From Tomocerus qinae (Eukaryota; Arthropoda; Collembola; Entomobryomorpha; Tomoceridae), in the NCBI GenBank assembly GCA_020055645.1, contig CM034547.1:44284409-44348408 (forward strand): DNA of 64,000 nt, read 5' to 3'. How positions within the stretch are numbered: the stretch's first letter is position 1; each line of letters begins with the position of its first letter. Under the pieces are notes generated by a model, which had not been told where the DNA came from, searched no databases, and saw nothing but the letters and a program-made list of their open reading frames with translations. The position numbers were made by a program, and so were the translations under genes. This document shows positions 53,153-63,300 of the stretch, in pieces.

Positions 53153-53530
53153 GGAATGGCCAGGCATACAGAAAATGTAATTTTTCGGTAACCTCGTTAC
53201 CGGGCAGGCAAAAAAAATATTTGGTTACCGGGCAGGCAGCGCGAAGCGCTGCCCGCCCGGCGGGCAGTAATTTTGTAAAATCGGGCAGGCAGCCCTCGTA
53301 ATTTGATAAAAACGGACAGGCAGCGCGAAGCGCTGCCCGACTAAACAGATTTTATAATAACAAATGTGGACTTTCGAACCCAAGACCTAACGTAGTTACC
53401 GGGCAGGCAACGATTTTTGGCTGCCCTAACCTGGTTACCGGGCAGGCAGCTTTTTGGCTGCCCGAAAAGGGAAGCCCAAAATATTTTGGTTACCGGGCAG
53501 AAAAACATTTTCTGTATGCCTGGGAATGGC
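53153..53530. mobile_element. non-autonomous hAT-like DNA transposon (MITE)
   Basis: The element runs 53161-53522 (362 bp). Perfect 18-bp terminal inverted repeats CAGGCATACAGAAAATGT lie at 53161-53178 and, reversed, at 53505-53522. An exact 8-bp duplication GGAATGGC flanks it at 53153-53160 and 53523-53530. An 8-bp target duplication with repeats starting CAGG is typical of hAT elements. There is no transposase. The interior is much more GC-rich than its surroundings. It has at least four copies of TTACCGGGCAGG and two copies of the hairpin GGCAGCGCGAAGCGCTGCC (53235-53253, 53319-53337). It sits about 270 bp before the DYDC-like start codon. Confidence 0.85.
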
Positions 53531-53799
53531 TTTCTAGGGTGCAAAAAATAATGAATGATTTTATATAGTCACTTACAGAAATATATTATGTCATGACTAC
53601 TACTTGACAGTGACTCTTTATGCGATGAGCTAAAATTAAGTTTGTTGTCAACAAAATCGATAAAACTGCTGATTTTTCCAAATGGATAATCTTGCCATCT
53701 TGCCTTTTTGACGCAGACGACACGGATTAGCTTTCTAATTTCTAGCGCTTTACATCTTCCGTCTCAACATCCAGACAAGACAATTTATTCTAGTTCAAG

Positions 53800-54336
53800 A
53801 TGAGTACCAATGGACAAAACAACGCTGTCAACGAGCGTACATACCAAGAAGTTGAATATCTGAAGAAAAATCTAGGTCCAATTTTGGTGGCCGCCCTGGC
53901 TGAAATCTGTATCCGACGACCTGCAGATCCAATTGAATATCTTGGTCACTGGCTTCTTCGATGGAGATACAATGAAGAATTGAAAAGACGTGACGTCCAA
54001 AATGCATTGGAAGTCGTTCGTCAACGTCAATGGGCACAAGTAGAAGAGCAAACTGCGACTGCTGCTCCTCCTGCTCCGACCGAACCCTTCGCCGATGGAT
54101 TTATTCCGTCGCATCCTCATGGTCCTCCAGGATTCGGTGGTCCACTCACAGAAGAAACGGAAGCAGAAGTCGAGGGGAATGAGATGGAAGCTGAAGCCGC
54201 CCCAGAACCAGAGATTATTGAGATCATTGAGCCTCCAGAAGTGGAAGAGGAAGACGCAGAGGAAACACCATCAAACCAATTCCCTCCTCCTCCACCCGAA
54301 GATGCAGCTCCCACTCCCAATGAAAATGACGCATAG
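53800..54336 (+). CDS. DYDC: DPY30-motif protein, DYDC-like
   Basis: Intronless in this window, 178 residues. Residues about 12-60 match the DPY30 dimerisation motif as found in DYDC1/DYDC2: EYLKKNLGPILVAALAEICI, then RPADPIEYLGHWLLRWRYNEE. The motif is a helix-loop-helix that docks amphipathic helices, for example in radial-spoke or AKAP-type assemblies. A short helical stretch follows, then a low-complexity tail rich in Pro, Glu and Asp (about 88-178, with EIIEIIEPPEVEEEDAEE and a PPPPP run), longer and more acidic than in vertebrate DYDC. The start is the first ATG after an untranslated leader without in-frame alternatives. The neighbours TTLL2 and KIF6 are also ciliary families. A scaffold role in a flagellar axoneme is inference. 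Confidence 0.8.
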   Translation: MSTNGQNNAVNERTYQEVEYLKKNLGPILVAALAEICIRRPADPIEYLGHWLLRWRYNEELKRRDVQNALEVVRQRQWAQVEEQTATAAPPAPTEPFADGFIPSHPHGPPGFGGPLTEETEAEVEGNEMEAEAAPEPEIIEIIEPPEVEEEDAEETPSNQFPPPPPEDAAPTPNENDA

Positions 54337-55437
54337 TGTGGCGAGTGTCCATTAGCTCAAGAATCTTTGTAATAATCATTGATTTACTAAACGTGACGTA
54401 AAATTATTCCAAATTCAAAAATCGGTCCTAGATTGACTACGAGAGGATTCCTCAATATTCTGTGCCAATGTCTTATAATTATTTAACCATAATGAGTGTC
54501 TTATTTTATTTATCAATATACAATTCCATTACTAATTCCATCACCAATATTTGATACTCCGAATTTCTGATTCTGATAAGACTATTGAGCATCGTGTCAT
54601 CATATTTTGGATTGTGTTAATAAAATTTATTCTTACAATGTGCGATAATTGTATCTGCGATAAATGAATTGATTTTCGTGTCATCACCATCTTTTAGAAA
54701 TAAATTTAGGAAATTAAAGGTTGATTCTTTTCTTTTTTACATGAATAGTTTCTTTTAATTTGTTGGTCTTCCGCGACTAGTTTGGATGTCGATATATAGC
54801 TAATCTCGGTTTCTGTATTGTAACCAATTAATATCCTCAAATGTATTTCATATTTTACCTAAGCCAAAATAATGTACATTTACTTTTTGCATTCTTTGAT
54901 TTAGTCCTGTATTTATCTCGGTCATATCAATAATATCTGTAATCTTATCATCTTTCAATCAGTTTCAGATTATAATATTTTCTGATGGAAGAGTATGTAT
55001 GAAATATAGTATATGCCCATAAGGTAAGTTATAATAATAAAAGTTTAGTTTTTTTGACTTGCCAGTTTTAATAATGACTATTTACCACAAAATTTACATG
55101 AAGACGATAATGTAATGTAAGTTGAGAGAGATGCCTTTCTTATTTGTAGTATAGTACCCAATTTTGATGTAGTTACTTAAATTTTGATTTTTGGGTTCAA
55201 ATAATATAAAAATGGTATTATATAGGCTGTCAAATGGTTTTATCCTAGATTAACGGTTATCCTGTGAGCGATGCTTAAGTATTTGATGAGATATGCTATT
55301 GTTTTCGATATTTACAGACTGATTTGTACATTTTCCCATACATGGCCCAAAGAGAATAACGAGTATGACCAGATGACGACGAGTACAGTAATCGTTATTG
55401 CTTATAAATAGCGGATGTCATTCCAGCAGCAGTTAAT
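54337..55437. other. convergent 3' region between DYDC-like and TTLL2-like genes
   Basis: No coding exon. AATAAA at 54619-54624 is a good poly(A) signal for the DYDC-like gene, about 285 bp past its stop. No obvious - strand poly(A) signal for TTLL2 was pinned down. Confidence 0.5.
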
Positions 55438-57530
55438 TTATATTGGTGGTAGCCAAATCTCAGTATTAAATCGGCAAGATCGATGCAAATATTTGTTGTA
55501 AAATTCATCGGTTTCGGAAGGGAATTTGGTGACTACCTCTTGAGCGGCTCTAAGAAAATATGAAGTTTTAGCAACAGCCTCTTTTATCTTAGTGGCAGGT
55601 GATCTCGACTTGGTCTCAGCATCAGGGCCAGAGTTGAACGGAAATATACGAATCCATCCCCCTTGTCTTTTGATTGGCTCATTCCAATTTCTGTGTCTGA
55701 TGCCAATGCCAGGTCTTCGAGGTAATAAAGATACATCTTTATCTGTTCCAGGCATTAGATTCCAAAATTCCCGAGTGAATTCTTTAAAAATATCATCTTT
55801 CGCAGGTGCATTAGTAGAAAGGTAATTTGTGAATAATTGGTTTGAATTTTTCTTAGTACCAGGATTAGAATCGCCTTTTGTCTTGGATTTACTAGATTTT
55901 CCATCAAATGGCAACTGTTTTCCGTAAATAGCCTGTAAACTAGTTAGTCTATCGACCATTTTCGTAGAGACGCCATCCAGGTTAAGACTCTCAAATTGTC
56001 CATTTCTCAAATGATTTTTCATGGACAATTTCTTCGGTTTCTTTTCATTGAAAGTACAGAATGTGGCAGGTCGGACTGGATTGGCTTTAGCCACTTCCTT
56101 AGGTTTTTGGACCGGTTTAACTTCAATGTGCTCTATGCTACTGTCAACTTTTTGAACAAATTCGGAACAGTCTGGGAATCCTAGCAAATTGAAAAGGTCA
56201 TGCAGCATCGGACGTTTAACAATTTGATCTACTAAACAATCTCCTCCAAGACCAGGACTCAAGTTAACTTCTAATAACCATGGCTTAAAGTCTTCATCAA
56301 TAAGAATATCAAATCCAAAAACATTGAAACAATTTTTCCTGTGTCCATATGCTGCCGTCTTTCCTGCCTCCCCAACGATTGTTAGTATGACGATGGATAC
56401 GATCTTTTGCCACAAGAACCAATCAGAAGATATTTGCTCACATTTGGCAAAGTACTGCCGTAATTTTTGCAGAGTCCATTTACATCCAGGGCCTATTTCT
56501 TTTTTATCTTCAATATATCCCGGTCCAAATTTATTTAGGGAGGAATTTGTTAAGTGTGAAAAAGCACAAGTAATATCTTCAAGATTATACTTAGATGTAG
56601 CAAATCGAGTGAGACCTTCATTGTAAAGGTAGATATTTAGCGGATTGTTCGATGCGACACATACGTATAGACGTAAATCAAATTTATATTCTCCAATTAA
56701 CAACGGTTTGGCAATGTATTCTTGTAGAACACAAGCAGCTGTACAGGGAAGCAATTTCAATTCATTGAATATATAAATCCCTCTGCCTTGACTTTTCCCA
56801 TGAGGTTTCGAAATCCAAATTGGTGTACGGCTCACAAAGTTGTGATTGTGATCCCCTTTTGGTATACGGATGACATTTCTAGCTTCCTCGATATCATTGT
56901 CAGATCGACGAGAATGCTCGGCTAGGAATTGCGGATATTCGCTCGGAAGAACAAACGAACAGGGATAGAAATCATAGACATTTCCATACGCTTGGTACAT
57001 GGCTCTAAGATACCTATAACAAGAAATTCGATTCCTTTGTTTGAATCTTTCATTAACTATAATTTCATTAACAGAATTAAGTGATTAGTCCCTTACGAAG
57101 TAAGATAGCTCTTATTGCAAAAGGAAAATGCATTCGGAATGTGATTAGTATATTGCCAGGTGTACAACACTTGATGATGCTTGTATGGATGTCTATAACT
57201 CATGACTGAACATCTCCACCAAAGATTCCATCCAATAATATCTCCTGCGACTGTTCTCAAATCTTCTTCGGTGAATTCTTTCCAACCCCGTTCCTTGCAC
57301 ACACTCAACAGAATCGTATTGGTACTGCAGCCGTCATTAATACGATAAATGAAGGGAAAATAATTTTGTATTGCCTTTAGAGTCTCGCTTTCCTTTACAT
57401 AATAATTAGTTGTGCTGTTCTCAAGTAAGTTTGAATAACCATCTTCCTTTTCAGAGTTAGCTTCCGTATCAGTAATACTGCTACTGCAATCCGGTGAGGA
57501 GCTTGCTGGTTCAGGCCCAGAAGCCGACAT
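55438..57530 (-). CDS. TTLL2: tubulin tyrosine ligase-like protein, TTLL2 type (polyglutamylase)
   Basis: Two exons, 57530-57097 and 57013-55438, joined in phase across an 83-bp intron, 669 residues. The join restores a family stretch (YLRAMYQAYGNVYDFYPCSF). After a Ser/Glu-rich N-terminus (1-45) comes the TTLL lead-in (SVCKERGWKEF, IGWNLWWR). The ATP-grasp core spans about 145-430: WISKPHGKSQGRGIYIF (Lys214), QEYIAKPLLIGEYKFDLRLYV (Arg259), SHLTNSSLNKFG (298 onward), GFDILIDEDFKPWLLEVNLSP (Glu393, Asn395). These ATP and Mg-binding positions are intact, so activity is plausible. Similarity to vertebrate TTLL2 is close in KPLLIGEYK and in GCKWTL. The C-terminal 240 residues are Lys/Ser-rich and unlike the core, perhaps for microtubule targeting. 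TTLL enzymes add glutamate chains to tubulin tails on axonemes. Confidence 0.88.
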
Positions 57531-57648
57531 GACTTCGCTTATAATTGTTTTACCACTTGGGGATGGATTGTACTTTATGGCTTTTGTTAGCTTTATTATT
57601 TAGTAAATGTCATTTCGTAATAACCAAGGAGTGTCAACAGTTTTAACA

Positions 57649-57783
57649 GGAGGGTTCAGCTAGGCACTTTGCGTGAATATCTATAAGGGACAAATCCTAC
57701 CAGTTGTCATTGGCAACAATCGGATTAAGGGACGTTTTTCGTCCCTTATAGATATTCACGCAAAGTGCCTAACTGAACCCTCC
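57649..57783. repeat. foldback element with 43-bp inverted arms
   Basis: Arms at 57649-57691 and 57741-57783 are reverse complements over 43 bp with a single mismatch near position 12. They are separated by 49 bp. The spacer ends in a second hairpin (TAAGGGACG, TTTTT, CGTCCCTTA; 57726-57748), so the right arm can pair in two ways. The arms begin GGAGGGTTCAG. Outside, CCAAGGAG at about 57624-57631 faces CTCCTTGG at 57835-57842. No clear target duplication. It lies about 120 bp upstream of the TTLL2 start and 290 bp beyond its intergenic midpoint toward 58.2 kb, so it may be in the promoter. Confidence 0.75.
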
Positions 57784-58199
57784 TTATGAAAAAACAGCCA
57801 AAGAAAAACCAAGGGATACCTAAACCAGTTAAAGCTCCTTGGTAATAACAAAAGTAGAAATCTTGTCAGCAGTTTATTATATTTTAGTGGATTTTTGGTA
57901 TTCATTCCTGTGAAAGAAATTTCGTCAAAATGGTTCGTCATGGAAATCTGAAATGAAATACACTAGCTGAAATAAATGGGATGAATGGTGGGATGAATGC
58001 CAAATATATACTAACCTTATCCAAACCTTATCCACACCATTCCACACTAATCTATACTCTATACACTCGACGAATCATGATATACTACTTACAATTTATA
58101 CAATATGTACACAAAACAGTTTACTAATTCACACGGCTGATAGCACAGTAAGTAAATAGATACAAACAACAAAGGTTAATAATACTCCTCAGGCAGGAT
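57784..58199. other. intergenic, upstream of TTLL2 and 3' of the small secreted gene
   Basis: No exon recognised. It contains the outer CTCCTTGG arm at 57835-57842 and otherwise AT-rich sequence, probably the 3' UTR of the gene at 58.2-59.2 kb plus the distal TTLL2 promoter. Confidence 0.45.
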
Positions 58200-59156
58200 T
58201 CAATCTTCACTATCCTCCGTTATGTGATACTTCCGATTGATATAGTCATACCGCAATTTAATTTTGCTTGATCTACGGCCCTTTTTCTGACGCCTGGGTT
58301 CTCTTGCATTCTTGTCCAATATCTTCAGAAAGGCTTTCCTTTGTGATTCGATTGAGCTATGAAACACAAGGTAGAAATGCAAACGATACAATAAAATACA
58401 GATACGATTGTAATAAATAGCTAATGCTAGAAAAATGAGAATTTAAGAGGAAGCCGGACGCTTCGCAAGCACTTCACTCAATGTAAGAAGCACTATCGTT
58501 GTAAATTCATTACTTTTCATCTTTTGATCCATTATCCGACGCAGAGTTGGCATAAATGGATACATCTGGTCCAAGTTTAGTTTTTAAATCTTTCAAATGT
58601 CTCACAGACCTACAATTTGTAATAAATAAATCATGATAGGACATCTTGTTAATAGTCATCAAGTCATCTCACATGATGCTTTAATATGCTATTTTAAAGT
58701 ACTTTATAGCATATTGTCCAACTTTACCCCTCAATTCCGTTTTCTTTCTTTATCTTTGTCTCAGTCTTTAAGGCATCAAAGGTTGCTAAAATTAAACCAC
58801 AAATTCAATATGCACTATACAGTATCAATGTAAATTAAGTGTAGGGATATAATCCGTTTTTCAATAGCTATAATTAAGTTATACGCTTTTAGCTCAATTA
58901 CCTACGTACATAGGAAGATGTTAGTCGAATATTTCGGTATAGAAATCGGCGGTGATGGATACGGAAGGGTATTTTCTACAAGCGACTGGAGATAGTTGTC
59001 GGGTTCTTCCACTAATAAAAAATGGTAGATTAAACTATTTACTTAGTAGATTAAATTATTTAGAATATTATATTCAATATTCTTACCAGGAGAATTAGCT
59101 GCATATACATTTTCTCTTATACACCATCCAACTAGCAGAATGGCTGTCAGAATCAT
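58200..59156 (-). CDS. small secreted basic protein, possible peptide precursor
   Basis: Four-exon model: 59156-59087, 59011-58906, 58609-58514, 58356-58200, 142 residues, phases consistent. The exon 2 donor used is GTAGGT; the neighbouring GTACGT would break the frame. Residues 1-19 form a signal peptide (MILTAILLVGWCIRENVYA). The middle is Pro/Ser/Tyr-rich (PYPSPPISIPKYS). The C-terminal 50 residues are strongly basic, with a cluster EPRRQKKGRRSS that could be a convertase site, then KLRYDYINRKYH and an acidic end (TEDSED). Only the Cys at the exon 2/3 junction region remains after signal removal, so no disulfide fold is expected. No family recognised. It lies between two ciliary-type genes on the same strand, but being secreted it probably has a different role. 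Confidence 0.55.
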
Positions 59157-60322
59157 TGTTCGATCGTATTAAGTATTTGACAATGAGGACAAAATTATAA
59201 TATTATAACACATCTAGAAATACTAATGTAGCTGTAATTGTGTCACAAGAAATTCACTGCTGCTGCTGGCTCGTCATTTGTAAATACGTTAAAATAATTC
59301 ACCAGAAATGTCTGACAAATTAGCAACAATAGTAAGCAACTGGTTCTATTTTTCTATGTTATATTATAGTCTAATATTTCTTTACTAACATACACTAAAA
59401 GAATGCATACAAACATACAAAACGCATATTATATGGTTTTTCCATATAACCACTAAACACGGATACAATAAACAATTCATAGCCATAAATTTTTATGAAG
59501 ACATTAATTTCGCCAATGAAATTGGAGAACCAAATCACCACCTTACGCCTATACACTCCACTGATTCTATTATTATGCGCTTTAAGTTTTTTAATTGTTA
59601 TAAACTATATCAACCTGCAAAACTTGGTTGTGGTTAAAAATAGTGTGATTCATAGTAGGTGGGTATGTAGTAAGCATAGATAAAATATTCAGCTGTAGCG
59701 TGGCTGTAGCTATGACTTAATATTCTGCTAGATACTAGTCATGGTTAATTTGCACATTATAAAATAGACATGTTATGCACTACACTTTATTTTAAACATA
59801 TTAATACATCCATTACCAGTTAATAATATTATACTAATTTATTGTTAGAAATACTGCTAAAAAGTGAGATTGTGAAATGTTGATTTTTAAATGATACTAA
59901 ATGTATGTGTAAGTAATTTGATGAAGAATTTACATCATCATGAACTGCCAGCTGCAGACAATAATAGCTATAGAGGCTATATAAAGTAAAACATATTATA
60001 TATTTTTATTATAAAGTCTTAATTCTGTTTATGTAATTGATTATGGGTGTCTGAGCCTGTACTGTAATCCATGACTTATTTCGTTTCGATTTTTTAAAAT
60101 ACATGCGTTAATACAAGTGAAAACAAAAATATGACATATTTTAATACGATATTATATTGTTGCACATAAACAAGTTTGCTATCATGTGTAATTAAAATGT
60201 AATTTACATTATTGAAATTTTAGTCCTTTGGTACAGTAATAAGCAAATAACTTGAAATTTTTCTTGCCTTAAATCATCGCCTTAAATAACTGGAAGCTTT
60301 TAAATACAATAGTATCAAAGGG
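59157..60322. other. intergenic region, 3' of KIF6-like gene
   Basis: AT-rich and non-coding. Reverse-strand AATAAA motifs (TTTATT on +) near 59786 and 59838 could end the KIF6-like transcript. A 62-codon open frame at 59495-59683 is not recognisable. Confidence 0.45.
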
Positions 60323-63300
60323 TTATTTAAATGTCTCCATTATACGATTATCACATGGCGGGGATTGAATATTATTCTGTGAACGAGAGTTGATTCTGCT
60401 AATGACACGACGACGCATTTCGAGAAAGTTGTTTATTTCGGCATCCACATCAGGGTCACCTGAATAAACCGTTTGACGAGAACTGCCATTGGATTGAAAA
60501 TGGTCAACAAAGGGAGGTTCTTCGGGATGATGAGAATAACCATGAATTTGGCTTTGTGTTGGCAATATTCGTTGTGTCTGATTCCCAAATGTTTTACCTA
60601 AGGCTCTAGTTTGGTCGCCATTGATGCTAGCCGGCTTATCATCTGCCTCAAGAGCAATACCCGCTAAAATATTTATTTTTAGCATTAGCATTTTTAGCAA
60701 TTTTTAGTACATTTTAGATTTAGAATTAAATATTTTTGAAAAAGCAACTAGCTAATCAGTAAAAAAAAAGTGTCAGTCTAACCCTCTGAAGAAGGTAATC
60801 TATGCTCATCTGTTTCAGTTTCTTCATCTGTTTCTGAAGTAATTTCTGATTCAAAACTTTCGGTTGAGCTTGCATCTTTAATTACAATCTGTTGGGGTGG
60901 GTCATAGCCATATCCGTCCGCTTCTTTCTGGCTCTAAATGTAAATTAATATCAACGAAAAATTATCTGAAAAATTGCTACACAGTAAGCAATAACTTAGA
61001 TGTATACAATAATATCTACTCAAAATTAGAAATTATTAACAGTTTACATATGAAAGCCGAACTTTTTCATGGCCGTTTATTTTATGACAAATGATTTATT
61101 GTGGCAAATAAAATTGATACAAATTCGATACTCAGAATTTTACGAAATTGCTTGAAAATATTACACATAAATTTTGTTCCTATTGTAAGTTTTAAGTATT
61201 CAAAAATCAAGTTTCTTATCAGTAACTAGCTTCGTCGGCAAGAAGTGGAGACAAATGATTCCATCTCCTGAAAGAGTTCTGTTACAACATTAGGTAAAAG
61301 TATCTGCAACCAATAATTAAGAAGATGGTTTATCATTTGTCTCCATTGTCTATGAATTCAAAATACAGAAAATTATTAGTTGTTCTACAGTTTTAAACAA
61401 TATAATTTTTAAATTACCTTTTTGAACATTTCAACAGCCTCGCTGAATGGAGTTTTAGTTTCTTCTTTGGATACAGCCAATTTATTTACTGTAAATCAGA
61501 AGTTTTGACATTATTTCTCCAAATTGAGTAACGTTGTATTATGGGTTTATACACGTAACTATTCTATGGTTATCATTTATCAAACTTTACCTTGCCCATT
61601 TCGATCGAATTCGTAATCCATTAACAATTTGTCATACATAGTCTTGAGGCTGTTTACGGATTCTGTCATCTGTTCTTGAGTTCTAATGAGTCTATTTTCT
61701 TGTAATTCTATAGCACGCTGTTGACTTAGTAAAGCTTTCTCAAGATCCGTGTAGTCTATGTGGTTGAAACCTTCCATCGAGTGACTTTTAGAATTTTTAA
61801 GTATATCGTTCAGAGACATCATTGTTTGCTTGTTTTTATTTAGTTCATTCTCAATATTTTCAATTTCTTCAAGCTTTTCCGCTAAAGTTGTACGCATTTG
61901 TAGGATTCCATCTTTATCATGGTGTTCATTCAAATAGCAATCCAGCTCTTTTCTCATCGATGTACTGATATTTCTTTCACTTAAAATTTGTTCTTCAGCT
62001 AGAGAAATAGTTTCGTGCTTTAGATTTATTAACTTTTTAATGATCTTCAGTCAGTAAATGAACATATTATCTCAATTTATACCGTCGGGTACACATTGTC
62101 GTTTCAACTTCTTCTCACATTCGAATTCTACGGGTCTAAAGTTGTCTAGTATTTCATCCTCATCTTTTGAAAAGAATGTGTCATAGTCTCCGTCAGGCAT
62201 GGGCATGGAATTATTACTTCCTCCCATCTCAATAATTCCGGACTGTGGATTTTTCAACCGTTCTTGCTTGAGCATTTCAACAAGCTCTTCTATAATGTAC
62301 AGAAAAGTGTTAATCGTTAAAAATCAAATTAAAATCTTGTAAGCTAAAATAATTTACATTACATAATTATAATTAGAATAAAACTACAGGATTAATACCA
62401 AACATAGTAAACTGCTCTTACTTATCTCAGAATCTCTCTCTTTAATAGTTTGAGACAGTTCTTCAAAGACGTAAGTTTGATTGTTTATTTGAATGGGGCG
62501 TTCTAGAAGAGGACCAGGTGTTAGTGGCTTTGAAGTGCCATTGCTATCATCAGTAATAGTCGCTTTAAGAATTTGGAAACAGGCTTGTATGATTCGCATA
62601 TCAGGTTCAATTGCAAGAACAGAATTTGGATCATTATCTGAAAGAAATTGATCTAACAAGCATATCAAGTTGGAATACTCTTCCTCCGTTAGGGCCTTTG
62701 TAGTATCAGTTATCTGTACCAAAATAATGTTTAAAGGAAAAAAACATAAATTTTGAATGGTTCAACTTAATATAGGAATATTTTTCACACAGGCTTGATA
62801 GTTGACGCCATCAGCAGCTCCTTAAGTCTCTTAATTTCTTGTTTCAACGACTGAATCATTAGTTGTGGATCCAATTCCTCGTTTCTCGTAGCAGCATTTG
62901 TAACTAAAGCCACTCGCTGTGAAAATCGACAGGTAGAAAGCGTTTCCTGAGATAACAAATCAATGCATATAAAATAATAGGTTATTAATAGCAACCTTTT
63001 GATATTATAGATATGCATACTTGAACATTTTTTGGTTCAATAGATAAAGTCGCTATCATGGACGTCATACAATTTCCACCCAAGCTGTCCCTTAGAATAG
63101 AAGTCATCATGGAATTGCGATAGGGAATGTGAGACCGCTTTGAATCCCCTAGTGCTACGATAACTTGCTCCAAATAATGTAAAGCCAAGTTTATATGCCG
63201 AGCTTCACATAGCAGTTGTCCGGATATGTTGCTATTTGCTATTCTTTCTGACCTATTAAATGTTATCAGTAAAAGAAGTTTGTACGCATTTTCTACACAA

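Noticed and set aside
53320..53540. Open frames (53053-53301 + and 53341-53544 -) with PGNQ-type repeated residues
   Set aside because: They are translations of the GC-rich repeats in the hAT-like element and do not represent a transposase.
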